A DNA stretch of 64,000 nucleotides from assembly GCF_000702885.1 (NCBI RefSeq), contig NZ_JNKO01000016.1, positions 1 through 64,000 on the forward strand. Direction: 5' to 3'. Position 1 is the stretch's first letter, and each line of letters starts with the position of its first letter. The notes below the pieces were generated by a model. The model searched no databases. It worked only from the letters and a program-made list of their open reading frames with translations, and was not told the DNA's origin. A program made the position numbers and the translations under genes. This DNA comes from Oribacterium sp. P6A1 (lineage in GTDB: Bacteria > Bacillota > Clostridia > Lachnospirales > Lachnospiraceae). Positions 17,473 through 26,005 of the stretch are shown piece after piece.

Positions 17473-20073
17473 ATGAGAAAGCATTTGACAGGAAAGAGGG
17501 TTAAAAGAACCGCAGCTTATACTGTGCTTTTGAGCTGTCTTTCAACGAATATACTATTTGCACCTATGACGGTCTATGCAGGAAGAGCCAGGGCGGAAGT
17601 AGATGAGACCATGTATCTGAATCTTGATTACTATGGAGCGGTAAGCAAGGCGAACGTGGTTAAAGGCATAAATTTTAATGGAGTGGAAAGCTATACTGAT
17701 TTTGGTGATTACATAAGCATTACCAATATGTCAGACGGTCAGAAGCCAGATTACAGTAAAGGCTCTGTGACCTGGCAGAAGTATAATGCCGGAAAATTCT
17801 ATTTTGAAGGAACCCTGAAACCTGAATCAGTAGAGATTCCATGGAAGTTTGATATCACCTACAAGCTTAACGGTGTTGTTACGGATGCAGATAAGATAGC
17901 GGGACAGTCTGGTCTTGTGGAAATGGATATCGATGCTTATCCAAACGACAAAGTGTCTGATTATATGAAGAACAATATGATGCTCATCGTAGCGGTTCCT
18001 GTGGATGTGCAGAAATGTTATTCAGTAGATGCTCCGGATTCACAGACAGCAACTCTTGGACAGTATACAGGCATAGTTTTTGAAGCACTGCCGGGTAAAG
18101 AGGGACACTTCACCGTAAGACTTGGTACAGAGAAATTTGAGACAGTGGGAGCTATCTTTATGATGAGTCCCGGAACTGTGGGGGACCTTTCAAAGATAAA
18201 AGAAATAAAAGAGATAAAAGATGATTTCAGGGATGATACCAATGCCATCATGGATGATTTTGACGATGTGCTTGACGGAGTCACAAATGTTCAGACACAG
18301 CTCGATCTGACTAACAGGATGCTTGCAAGTCTCCAGTCAGGAAAGGATAAGCTTCACGGCAATGCCCAGGTTATCTTTAACGGAAACGATGTAGCCATAC
18401 AGGATCTCAGGGATCTGCAGAGTACACTTGAACCTGTAAATGAGGATTTAAAGACCACACAGTGGATGGTATATGATATCAATTCCAACCTTAATAATCT
18501 GGATAAGGATCTCATGGATGCAAGCTCAAAGCTCAGTACTTTGAATAAGAGATTAAAGCAGCTGGGTTCATCCATGAGCGGAACGAGTATTTCAAATCTG
18601 GATATAGAGGATCTTAGCAATGATGCAAAGAATGCTATTGACAGTCTGGATGATGTGGTAACGGGAATAAACAAGGCTACCAATAATGCAACTACAGAAT
18701 CCAACAGAAACAGGATAAAGGCAAGTGCGTCAGAAATAATTACGGATGCCGCTCTTGATGATACTGCGAACAGTCAGGGAATCGACAGATTAAATTCTAA
18801 AGAGAAGAGTCTTATTGCGGCGGTTTCTGAAATCATGGGTGATAACTTACCGAGTATTGATGCCAAGACCCTCGCTCCTATACTGGCAGTTGCTGATTCA
18901 ACCGACAGTCAGATAGCATCAGATTCTGATACCGAAAAAGCAAGGTATATAGCATACATAAGTGCCCATGAGAATGAACTGAAAGAAATGCTTCAGAAAA
19001 CTCAGAAGGCAGAGTCTGAAATGGCTAATCTCGAAGCTCTTATGAATTCTGAAGGTGATGAAGCAAAAAAGGCTATGTACCAGGCTGCATTAAATAAATA
19101 TCAGCAGGGACTCAAAGAATCACAGGAGGCATTTGAAAAATCAACCGGCCTTAAAGTAGATAAATTAAATAAATATGCATATGTTATGCAGAATGTAAGT
19201 GATAGTAATAAGCTTTCGGCAAGCAGGTATTCCGGAACGCTTGATTCATTACAATCTCTCAGGAAAAACACCAAGACCCTTGCCAATGAAACTATTGCAA
19301 CAGATAAAGAGGTGAATGATCTTGCTGACAGCCTCCATTCCCTTACAGAAGCCATTTCAAATATCAGAGAGGCAAACGGAGATTTGTTCACATCAGAAGA
19401 GACGGATGAACTGATAGATTCCATAAATAATGTTATATCAGATCTTGACGATATCATGGACGACGGCGGAGCGGTAGCATTTCAGGCTGCAAGAACTCTG
19501 AATACAGTAAGAACAACTATTGCGGATATAGATGGACTCATAGGAATCATGAATGCTTACTATGAGGATGTACAAAGAACCTTTGAGGATTCCGAGAATG
19601 TTATAGTTGAGATGGAGAAGACATCACAGGATGCAGCATCTGCTCTTCAAAATGTAAACAATGTTCTTCGTTCAGCGGAACCTGATTTCAATGCTGCAGC
19701 AGATGCAGGTCTTGAAGCGGGAAGACAGGCGGTTGAAAATACACAGGATATCGTGGACAGTACAAAGCACCTGAAGACTACAGGAAGGAAGCTGAGAGAT
19801 ACCATCAACAATAAGCTGGATGAGGAGGAAGCAGACAACAATTTCCTCAATATGGATCCGGATGCTCCGAAGGTTTCTCTTACAAGTACAAATAATCAGG
19901 AACCGACATCCATATCCATAGTATGCCGTTCCGAGGAAATCTCTGCGGATGATCCTGCTGCAAAGATTCTTGACAGTGAAATAGCTGATCCTGCAACGAC
20001 ACTTCTTCAGAGAATAAAGGCGGTATTCGTAAAATTGTGGAGCGGAATCTGCTCTGTTTTTGGAATTGAGTAA
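17473..20073 (+). CDS. Long secreted coiled-coil protein, possible RND partner
   Basis: 866 aa protein with an N-terminal signal peptide ending near VYAGRA. It has a beta-rich part (about 35-240, ending in MMSPGTVGDLSKIKEIKEI) and then some 550 residues of heptad-like helix (many D/N/S-L repeats, e.g. LDLTNRMLASLQSGKDKL). It resembles the extracytoplasmic part of YhgE/Pip-type proteins, but has no multi-helix membrane domain; only an amphipathic Lys/Phe/Trp end (VFVKLWSGICSVFGIE). I start at the ATG at 17473, 8 nt after GAGGAG. A GTG at 17464 overlapping the transporter stop is possible. The adjacency suggests an adaptor-like or tethering role for the pump; this is inference. Confidence 0.75.
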   Translation: MRKHLTGKRVKRTAAYTVLLSCLSTNILFAPMTVYAGRARAEVDETMYLNLDYYGAVSKANVVKGINFNGVESYTDFGDYISITNMSDGQKPDYSKGSVTWQKYNAGKFYFEGTLKPESVEIPWKFDITYKLNGVVTDADKIAGQSGLVEMDIDAYPNDKVSDYMKNNMMLIVAVPVDVQKCYSVDAPDSQTATLGQYTGIVFEALPGKEGHFTVRLGTEKFETVGAIFMMSPGTVGDLSKIKEIKEIKDDFRDDTNAIMDDFDDVLDGVTNVQTQLDLTNRMLASLQSGKDKLHGNAQVIFNGNDVAIQDLRDLQSTLEPVNEDLKTTQWMVYDINSNLNNLDKDLMDASSKLSTLNKRLKQLGSSMSGTSISNLDIEDLSNDAKNAIDSLDDVVTGINKATNNATTESNRNRIKASASEIITDAALDDTANSQGIDRLNSKEKSLIAAVSEIMGDNLPSIDAKTLAPILAVADSTDSQIASDSDTEKARYIAYISAHENELKEMLQKTQKAESEMANLEALMNSEGDEAKKAMYQAALNKYQQGLKESQEAFEKSTGLKVDKLNKYAYVMQNVSDSNKLSASRYSGTLDSLQSLRKNTKTLANETIATDKEVNDLADSLHSLTEAISNIREANGDLFTSEETDELIDSINNVISDLDDIMDDGGAVAFQAARTLNTVRTTIADIDGLIGIMNAYYEDVQRTFEDSENVIVEMEKTSQDAASALQNVNNVLRSAEPDFNAAADAGLEAGRQAVENTQDIVDSTKHLKTTGRKLRDTINNKLDEEEADNNFLNMDPDAPKVSLTSTNNQEPTSISIVCRSEEISADDPAAKILDSEIADPATTLLQRIKAVFVKLWSGICSVFGIE

Positions 20074-20083
20074 GGAGGCTATG

Positions 20084-21406
20084 ATGAAAAAAGGACTGTT
20101 AAAAGTGTTAGGACTGTGCAGTGCTGTAAGCATTTGCACTGCCTTTCCCGGATTTGCGATGGTGAAAAATGTAGAGATCAATGCGGTTCTTGATTCAATT
20201 TCAGAGCCGGATGCCGGAATCTGCTTTTTTCCGGAGTACGAGGTCAGTGACGAGGATGACATTGACACTGTGATAGTTGCCGATGCCACAAGTATAAAGA
20301 ACAACAATCCTACGATTCCGGCTACCATAAATGTTACCATTACAAGCAGCTCAGGTGCACTTGATGATGATTTGAAAATCACCGGTACAGGCATCAGAAC
20401 CACGTATGTGGATGTGGTATCCGTAGATAACACGGAGGCCAGGGGAAGGCTTCTGGTTTACCCTATGTATGAGCTTACTGCACCGGACAATATGGTTATC
20501 GATGTGGCAAATTCCCAGGTAAAGTGGGATGAAGTGAAGTATGCAGGAAAGTATGAGGTAGTTATCAGCTATCTTGATAAAAACGGCAATGTAAAGACTC
20601 TTCATCATACTACCGAAAAAACCTACTATAATATAAGCAATGCCATTAACAATGCTTATAACGGACAGTTTGGTGTAGCAGTACGAGCCATACCTACAGA
20701 TGAGCAGGGGTATGTGGATGCCTCCATTGATGCTTCAGGGAAGGCTGTATGGACAGGCATGGATGTATCACTGGCAGATGAATATGAGGTTCGCATCAGT
20801 TATACAGATGCGAACGGAAAAAAGATCACCAGGAAGTATCGTACCAAGGAGACCAGTCATGACGTGTCCGGGTATATCAATTCAGCTCAGACGGGAACAC
20901 TAAAGGTGACTGTTCGTGCAATTCCAAAGAGAAATGATGCAAAGTATTACAATATAGCTATTTCGGATTGGGCTAATGTCGGAAGCTATGTAGCTGACAC
21001 CAGTGATTACGATGTGGATGATAAATGGGATTTTCTCAGTGATTACAAATCAACCGTTGACGGCAACTTTGCAACCAATGTAAAGAGCAGCGGAACATAT
21101 AACAGTGTGTATGCCGGATCACTGGGTTCAGGGGACGCCAATGCATTCTGGAAAAGAACTGCATATAAGTGGCAGTACATAGTAGACGGGGTTCCGTATA
21201 ATCAGGGATGGAAGCAGATAAATGGCAGATGGTACTATTTTGATGCCGACAGCTATATGCATACAGGCTGGCTTGAGCTGAACGGTGCGTGGTATTATCT
21301 GGAGTCAAAGGTTGGCTCAGATGCCGGAGTTATGTGCACCGGAACCAGGGATATAAACGGAAAAACCTATATTTTCGGAAATGACGGTGTGTGCACAAAT
21401 CATTGA
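20084..21406 (+). CDS. Secreted protein with duplicated beta domain and cell-wall-binding repeats
   Basis: 440 aa. A signal peptide (MKKGLLKVLGLCSAVSICTAFPGFA) is followed by a unique region. Two related units then occur: VKWDEVKYAGKYEVVISYLDKNG..., ending VAVRAIP, and AVWTGMDVSLADEYEVRISYTDANG..., ending VTVRAIP. They look like an internal duplication of a fibronectin-like domain (about 150-300). The C-terminus has choline-binding-type repeats (GWKQINGRWYYFDADSYMHTGW, LNGAWYYLE, INGKTYIFGNDG). Such repeats hold proteins to teichoic acids or other wall polymers. AAGGAGG lies 5 nt before this ATG. It is the last gene of the transporter operon. Confidence 0.8.
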   Translation: MKKGLLKVLGLCSAVSICTAFPGFAMVKNVEINAVLDSISEPDAGICFFPEYEVSDEDDIDTVIVADATSIKNNNPTIPATINVTITSSSGALDDDLKITGTGIRTTYVDVVSVDNTEARGRLLVYPMYELTAPDNMVIDVANSQVKWDEVKYAGKYEVVISYLDKNGNVKTLHHTTEKTYYNISNAINNAYNGQFGVAVRAIPTDEQGYVDASIDASGKAVWTGMDVSLADEYEVRISYTDANGKKITRKYRTKETSHDVSGYINSAQTGTLKVTVRAIPKRNDAKYYNIAISDWANVGSYVADTSDYDVDDKWDFLSDYKSTVDGNFATNVKSSGTYNSVYAGSLGSGDANAFWKRTAYKWQYIVDGVPYNQGWKQINGRWYYFDADSYMHTGWLELNGAWYYLESKVGSDAGVMCTGTRDINGKTYIFGNDGVCTNH

Positions 21407-21503
21407 CGGTTAATATGGGAGAATCGGGATGTTCCGGGAAGTATTTCTTTATAAAACAATCCGGTGTCTCCTGTGGAAATCTGTATAAAAGAAAAGATAA
21501 AGG

Positions 21504-21546
21504 CATGGTGCTTTGATGGTATATATCATCAGGCGCCATGTTTTTT
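21504..21546 (+). terminator. Terminator of the MMPL operon
   Basis: CATGGTGC (21504-21511) pairs with GCGCCATG (21533-21540), with a nested TGATG/CATCA, followed by TTTTTT. The rest of 21407-21702 shows no gene. Confidence 0.75.
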
Positions 21547-21702
21547 GCTATAAGGCCGCGAAACCCATAGCATGTGTACATGGAACCCGCAGAATTTCAG
21601 ACATAATTATTCATTATATAAAATGCATTAACAATTATATAATTTAAAGATATACTAATATGACCAGATATGAAAAGGAAAGGACAAAGGCGTCTTAAAA
21701 TT

Positions 21703-22521
21703 ATGAACGATAATAAGCATTGGTTTTTAAAAGGATTAAAACACGGAGTGCCTATTGCGGCAGGATATTTTGCTGTTTCCTTTGCGCTCGGTTTTACAGC
21801 GGGAAATGCGGGACTTACAGTGTTCCAGGCCACACTTGCCAGTCTTCTTTGCAATGCCTCTGCCGGAGAGTATGCCGGTTTTACGGTTATAGCATCAAAG
21901 GCCGGGTATGTGACTATGGCTGTAATTACAGCTATCGTTAATGCAAGATACCTTCTTATGTCTGCAGCCCTTTCTCAAAAGCTTCCCGAAGATACAAAGC
22001 TTCCACACAGACTGCTGGTGGGCTTTTGGATCACTGATGAGATTTTCGGTGCATCGGTCATGGTTCCCGGAAAGCTTAATCCGTTTTACAATTACGGTCT
22101 TGCAATTTGTTCCCTGAGCTTTTGGGCACTTGGCACCGGATCAGGAGTTATAGTGGGAAATATCGTACCTCCTGACATTGTCAGTGCTCTGGGAGTTTTG
22201 CTTTACGGAATGTTTCTTGCCATAATCATTCCTCCTGCAAGGAAAAATGTCATAGTTCGTATACTTGTTTTCTTCTCCATGGCCGCCAGCTTCATTTGTT
22301 CAAAGATGCCGGTTATTTCCGGGTTAAGTGACGGAACCAGAATAATCATTCTTACTGTAGCTATTTCCGGTGCTGCAGCAGTACTGTTCCCTATAAAGAA
22401 CAGAGAAAATTCAAAGATCAAAAAGAGCCTGAATAAGAAGAGTAAAGATGATTCCGGAGAAGAGGAAGAAACAGAGCCTTCTTTTTCAAAAGCGGAGATG
22501 AAGGAGGCAAAAAATGCATAA
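21703..22521 (+). CDS. azlC: AzlC family branched-chain amino acid exporter, large subunit
   Basis: 272 aa membrane protein. The opening FLKGLKHGVPIAAGYFAVSFALGF is the AzlC signature, and further hydrophobic segments give about six to eight helices. With AzlD it exports branched-chain amino acids and analogues such as azaleucine. The last 45 residues are a charged cytoplasmic tail not typical of the family. The ATG at 21703 matches the family start. An in-frame ATG at 21670 adds a basic MKRKGQRRLKI and cannot be excluded, because purine-rich AAGGAAAGG lies between the two. It overlaps azlD by 8 nt. Confidence 0.87.
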   Translation: MNDNKHWFLKGLKHGVPIAAGYFAVSFALGFTAGNAGLTVFQATLASLLCNASAGEYAGFTVIASKAGYVTMAVITAIVNARYLLMSAALSQKLPEDTKLPHRLLVGFWITDEIFGASVMVPGKLNPFYNYGLAICSLSFWALGTGSGVIVGNIVPPDIVSALGVLLYGMFLAIIIPPARKNVIVRILVFFSMAASFICSKMPVISGLSDGTRIIILTVAISGAAAVLFPIKNRENSKIKKSLNKKSKDDSGEEEETEPSFSKAEMKEAKNA

Positions 22522-22816
22522 CAACTATGTATATATTCTGGTCATGTTCGGTGTATCATTTTTGATCCGGGTGCTTCCGTTGACGCTGATTCGAAAAGAA
22601 ATAAAGAATGATACAATCAGATCCTTTTTATATTATGTTCCTTATGTTACACTTGCGGTTATGACATTCCCGGCTATCATGCAGGCCACTGCAGAGCCTT
22701 TTGCCGGTCTTGCGGCTCTTGTTATAGGAATAGTCATTGCATGGTTCGGAGGAGGACTCTTTCCTACGGCCATAATATGCAGTCTTACGGTTTTTATTCT
22801 TGAACATTTTATCTGA
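22514..22816 (+). CDS. azlD: AzlD family branched-chain amino acid exporter, small subunit
   Basis: 100 aa with three or four hydrophobic segments. It starts MHNNYVYILVMFGVSFLIRVLPL and has VPYVTLAVMTFPAI and GGGLFPTAIICS, all typical of AzlD. AAGGAGG lies 7 nt before the ATG inside azlC. The 8-nt overlap supports obligate coupling of the two exporter subunits. Confidence 0.9.
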   Translation: MHNNYVYILVMFGVSFLIRVLPLTLIRKEIKNDTIRSFLYYVPYVTLAVMTFPAIMQATAEPFAGLAALVIGIVIAWFGGGLFPTAIICSLTVFILEHFI

Positions 22817-22840
22817 GTTTAATGTTTATGGCGGAGGAAT

Positions 22841-24004
22841 ATGGCAGAAGAAATAAAAAAAAACAGTAAAAAGGTGAGAGATGCCGGAATAGATCTTATC
22901 AGAGTAGTTGCCTGTTTACTTGTGGTGGGCACACATGTAGATGTTATGGGAACAGGGGACGGCACAAAGCTCTTTATCAGATTACTTTTTGCTGATGGAG
23001 TGGCCTTGTTTTTTATTCTCAGCGGTTTCTTTTTTTTCAGAAAAGGATTTACAGAGAGTCTGAAACGTGCCTTATTAAATATAGTGTTTCCGGGAATAGC
23101 GGTCATGCTGATAACTTACCAGTTTTCTCCGTTTATCAGAGGTGAAAAGACAATAATATACTGTTTTACACATCTTAATTTCGATACTTGTGGATTTTTA
23201 ACCGACCTTTTTTCCTGGGGAGGAAGCATACGTGAAAGTATGGCGGCTCATCTCTGGTATATCTTCACTTATCTTCAGCTGGTGCTTGCATATCCGCTAT
23301 TAAAGCCGTTATATACAGATAATACGCAGAGTATAGACAGCGGAAAAAAAGACAGGTTCAGGAAATACAGATGGTTCATCATAGGATTTATCTTTATCAA
23401 TCAGATACTGATGGATCTCAATATGACAGGACTTATCAGTTTTTCTCCGGTACAGATTTCACCTTTCATGCTTTATACGGCTCCTGCCATGCTGCTTATG
23501 ACGGGCGCGGAAATAAACAGAATGAGAAACATTTTCAACAGACCTGAGATGGAAAAGAGCAGGAAGCGTATCAGAATCGTATCACTTGCAATTTTGATAG
23601 TGGCCTTTGTCTTCAGGTTTTTCCTTCAGCAGCAGGTGTTCATCCTGAACAATACACAGGATTTTTATCTGTATTGGAATTGTGCCTTTGCCACTGTGCA
23701 GAGTACCTCTTTTGTTATATTTGTTCTTAGCTTTGACTATGATAAGAATAAGTTGGTGAACTTTATTGCAAGAGCAGGAAAATATACATTCTGGATATAT
23801 CTTCTGCATTATGGAATATACTATACGATCTTTTTCAGGAAAGGACCTGATTGGAGTTTCGGAATCATAGATTTAAGAAACGGATATGATACCCCGGCAA
23901 AAGAAATACTTCATATACTGATACGGATTCCTACTGTATTTTTACTTTCCCTTTTGGCAAGTTATATAATAGCGGTTTCAAAAAAATATATAAAAAGAAG
24001 ATAA
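22841..24004 (+). CDS. Acyltransferase 3 family membrane protein
   Basis: 387 aa integral membrane O-acyltransferase (Acyl_transf_3, OafA/WecH-like). The start, GIDLIRVVACLLVVGTHVDV, carries the family's first helix and the likely catalytic His32. It is followed by FFILSGFFFF and about nine more hydrophobic segments, ending IYLLHYGIYYTI. Members move acetyl or other acyl groups onto surface sugars or lipids; the acceptor here is unknown. GGAGG lies 5 nt before the ATG. It follows azlD by 24 nt and may be cotranscribed without a functional link. Confidence 0.85.
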   Translation: MAEEIKKNSKKVRDAGIDLIRVVACLLVVGTHVDVMGTGDGTKLFIRLLFADGVALFFILSGFFFFRKGFTESLKRALLNIVFPGIAVMLITYQFSPFIRGEKTIIYCFTHLNFDTCGFLTDLFSWGGSIRESMAAHLWYIFTYLQLVLAYPLLKPLYTDNTQSIDSGKKDRFRKYRWFIIGFIFINQILMDLNMTGLISFSPVQISPFMLYTAPAMLLMTGAEINRMRNIFNRPEMEKSRKRIRIVSLAILIVAFVFRFFLQQQVFILNNTQDFYLYWNCAFATVQSTSFVIFVLSFDYDKNKLVNFIARAGKYTFWIYLLHYGIYYTIFFRKGPDWSFGIIDLRNGYDTPAKEILHILIRIPTVFLLSLLASYIIAVSKKYIKRR

Positions 24005-24036
24005 AAGCAAAATAAAAATCTCTTGAAATCAGAAAG

Positions 24037-24087
24037 ATCCCCTGAAGATGACAATGATTCCGATCAGTCAGCTTCAGGGGATTTTTA
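24037..24087 (+). terminator. Terminator between convergent acyltransferase and rsmI genes
   Basis: ATCCCCTGAAG (24037-24047) is the exact complement of CTTCAGGGGAT (24072-24082), followed by TTTT. The stem could also serve the minus strand, but its U-tract there is weaker. Confidence 0.8.
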
Positions 24088-24098
24088 TGGAGTTTTTG

Positions 24099-24950
24099 TC
24101 AGGTTTTCAATTTAGTGTAGATATCACGTTTGGATACGCCCCTATCCCTGGCAACAGCCTTCATTGCATCTTTTTCCGACATTCCCTGTTTAAGGTAATG
24201 CTCCATATGTTCCTCCAGAGGCATTTCGTTCCAGTTGGCCTCAGCCTCCGCAACTATATCGGAAGGATCACGGCCTTCTATAACCAGTACATATTCTCCG
24301 CGGGGTTCTTCGGTTTCATACCTGGCTACGGATTCTCCAAGAGTGATTCTTATAGCTTCCTCATGTTTTTTGGTTAATTCGCGACATAATGAAATGCGGC
24401 GGTCATCTCCCAGAGTCTTTGCCAGATCTTTGAGGGTTGCCCGAAGCTTGTGGGGAGCTTCATATAGTATCATGGTGCGGGTTTCGGTGCGAAGTTCCTC
24501 AAGTATCCTTGCACGCTCTTTCTTATCGGCCTTTTCGGTAGGAAGAAAGGCCTCAAATGCAAACCTTCTGGTGGGAAGTGCGGATATGGTCAATGCTGTG
24601 ATCGCGGCAGCAGGACCGGGGAGTGAAGTAATGGTGATACCGGCTTCAGCAGCCTGATGAACCAGTTCTTCACCGGGATCAGAGATACAGGGGGTTCCCG
24701 CATCGGTGATTATGGCAACGTTTTTACCGTTCAGCATATCATTTACCAGAGCCTTTGCCTTGTCATATTTGTTAAACTCATGATAAGCGGTCATGGGTGT
24801 ATGGATATCAAAATGATTTAATAGCTTTATGGAATTTCTGGTATCTTCAGCAGCGATAATGTCTACCGACTTCAGACAGTTAATGACTCTGAAGGTGATA
24901 TCTTCAAGATTTCCGATGGGTGTTGCGCACACATAAAGTGTTCCTGACAT
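24099..24950 (-). CDS. rsmI: 16S rRNA (cytidine-1402-2'-O)-methyltransferase RsmI
   Basis: 283 aa SAM-dependent enzyme that adds the 2'-O-methyl group to C1402 in the ribosomal P-site. It opens GTLYVCATPIGNLEDITFR. The family motifs AAEDTRNS, TAYHEFN, ITDAGTPCISDPGEELV, LPGPAAAI and the F-LP block are all present. AGGAG lies before the ATG. It is on the minus strand, unlike the flanking housekeeping genes. In Bacillus it lies next to the TrmN6-type gene, so it has been separated and inverted here. Confidence 0.95.
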   Translation of the reverse strand: MSGTLYVCATPIGNLEDITFRVINCLKSVDIIAAEDTRNSIKLLNHFDIHTPMTAYHEFNKYDKAKALVNDMLNGKNVAIITDAGTPCISDPGEELVHQAAEAGITITSLPGPAAAITALTISALPTRRFAFEAFLPTEKADKKERARILEELRTETRTMILYEAPHKLRATLKDLAKTLGDDRRISLCRELTKKHEEAIRITLGESVARYETEEPRGEYVLVIEGRDPSDIVAEAEANWNEMPLEEHMEHYLKQGMSEKDAMKAVARDRGVSKRDIYTKLKT

Positions 24951-25064
24951 AATTTTCTCCTAAATATAAATCCTTAAGGATAATGTTGATTAATATAATG
25001 CTTTTTTAGCATAGCACATAAACTAGATTTTTTTTGCGTAAAGATTAAGAATTACGTACTATAC

Positions 25065-25093
25065 TTGAAATTGATATAAAGCTTTGATATATT
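25065..25093 (+). promoter_or_regulatory. Promoter of the 25190 lipoprotein gene
   Basis: TTGAAA (25065-25070), 17 nt, TATATT (25088-25093): five of six matches in both boxes. It gives a leader of about 90 nt. Confidence 0.6.
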
Positions 25094-25189
25094 ACACACT
25101 GTATTTTTTGAGGGGCTCGAGAGGGTCTTTCATTTTATATTACAAGAAATATATTGACTTTAATCGGGTTAATTTGAGGAGATTTTTTT

Positions 25190-25735
25190 ATGAAGAAGTT
25201 TATTGCTATGATTATGCTTGCAGCTACTGTACTTGCTGTTGTTGGTTGTGGTAGTAAGACAAAGGATGATAAAGGTTCAGCAAAAACCGAGACAGCACCG
25301 GACGGAAGTGTTGTTCAGGAGACTACTATGGAAGAGACAAATCCTGAGAACGGACTTCCGCTTTCAAAGCAGCCGGATCCTAATGCACCGGTTGTTGATA
25401 CAGTAGTTGTTTATGCCATAGTAAACGATAAGATGTCACAGGTTATGGATTCTGTGGATGAGCTTACAGATCAGGCTCTTCTTGACAAGCTTATAGAGCT
25501 CGGAACAGTCGGTGCTTCTACAAAGCTTATAAGCTTTACAGAAGAGGAAACAGGTGAGACTCAGGCAGCAGGTCCGGGAGCGGATTCATCCACCGTTTCC
25601 ATCAAGAAGGGTACACTTGTACTCAGTGATTTCTCTGCAGGTGAGGGACTTGATGAGGAGACTGCAAAGAAGGCTGTAGCCGATACATTTGCACTCAACT
25701 TTGAGCTTTCAGGCTGTGATATAACAATACAGTAA
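25190..25735 (+). CDS. Secreted lipoprotein of unknown function
   Basis: 181 aa. The signal peptide ends in a lipobox (LAVVGC, Cys near 20) and is followed by a Lys/Asp/Thr-rich linker. The folded part (about 65-181) has PVVDTVVVYAIVNDKMSQVMDSVDELT, LLDKLIELG, IKKGTLVLSDFS and ends FELSGCDITIQ. This pattern recalls small Clostridia lipoproteins with GerMN/sporulation-like folds, but I do not recognise the family. GAGGAG lies 8 nt before the ATG. It is flanked by its own promoter and terminator, so it is monocistronic. Confidence 0.75.
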   Translation: MKKFIAMIMLAATVLAVVGCGSKTKDDKGSAKTETAPDGSVVQETTMEETNPENGLPLSKQPDPNAPVVDTVVVYAIVNDKMSQVMDSVDELTDQALLDKLIELGTVGASTKLISFTEEETGETQAAGPGADSSTVSIKKGTLVLSDFSAGEGLDEETAKKAVADTFALNFELSGCDITIQ

Positions 25736-25753
25736 ATTTATAAATTAAGATTA

Positions 25754-25788
25754 AGGGACTTTCCGCGTAGGAAGGTCTCTTTTTTTTA
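25754..25788 (+). terminator. Terminator of the lipoprotein gene
   Basis: GGGACTTTCC (25755-25764), loop GCGTA, GGAAGGTCTC (25770-25779), with two wobbles, then eight T residues. Confidence 0.85.
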
Positions 25789-25793
25789 GCTTC

Positions 25794-25888
25794 GAACAGA
25801 GCATGGGAATGTGTTCAAACAGTACATGAGAATATTGCCAAAACAGTACATGAGAATATTGCCAAAACAGTACATGAGAATATGGCCA
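25794..25888. repeat. 24-bp tandem repeat, three close copies plus one degenerate
   Basis: The unit AAACAGTACATGAGAATATT plus GCCA occurs at 25817-25840, 25841-25864 and 25865-25888. The last copy differs by one base (TTGCCA to TGGCCA). A degenerate copy starts at about 25794. It is non-coding and lies between the terminator and metG. Confidence 0.9.
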
Positions 25889-26005
25889 AACTTGCATTTT
25901 AAGGATTCATAATTTATATTTATAAAGTTAAGGCATTGATATGCATGACGCATTAAAATATATGATCAGGCTGCCTTCCATTAGGGCCGCCGGAAAGAGT
26001 GAATT

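Noticed and set aside
19672-20433. Open frame of 253 codons on the minus strand
   Set aside because: It crosses the junction of two plus-strand secreted-protein genes. No ribosome site and no family resemblance.
25889-26005. T-box or SAM riboswitch upstream of metG
   Set aside because: I looked for the AGGGTGGNACCGCG T-box and for a SAM-I core and saw neither.
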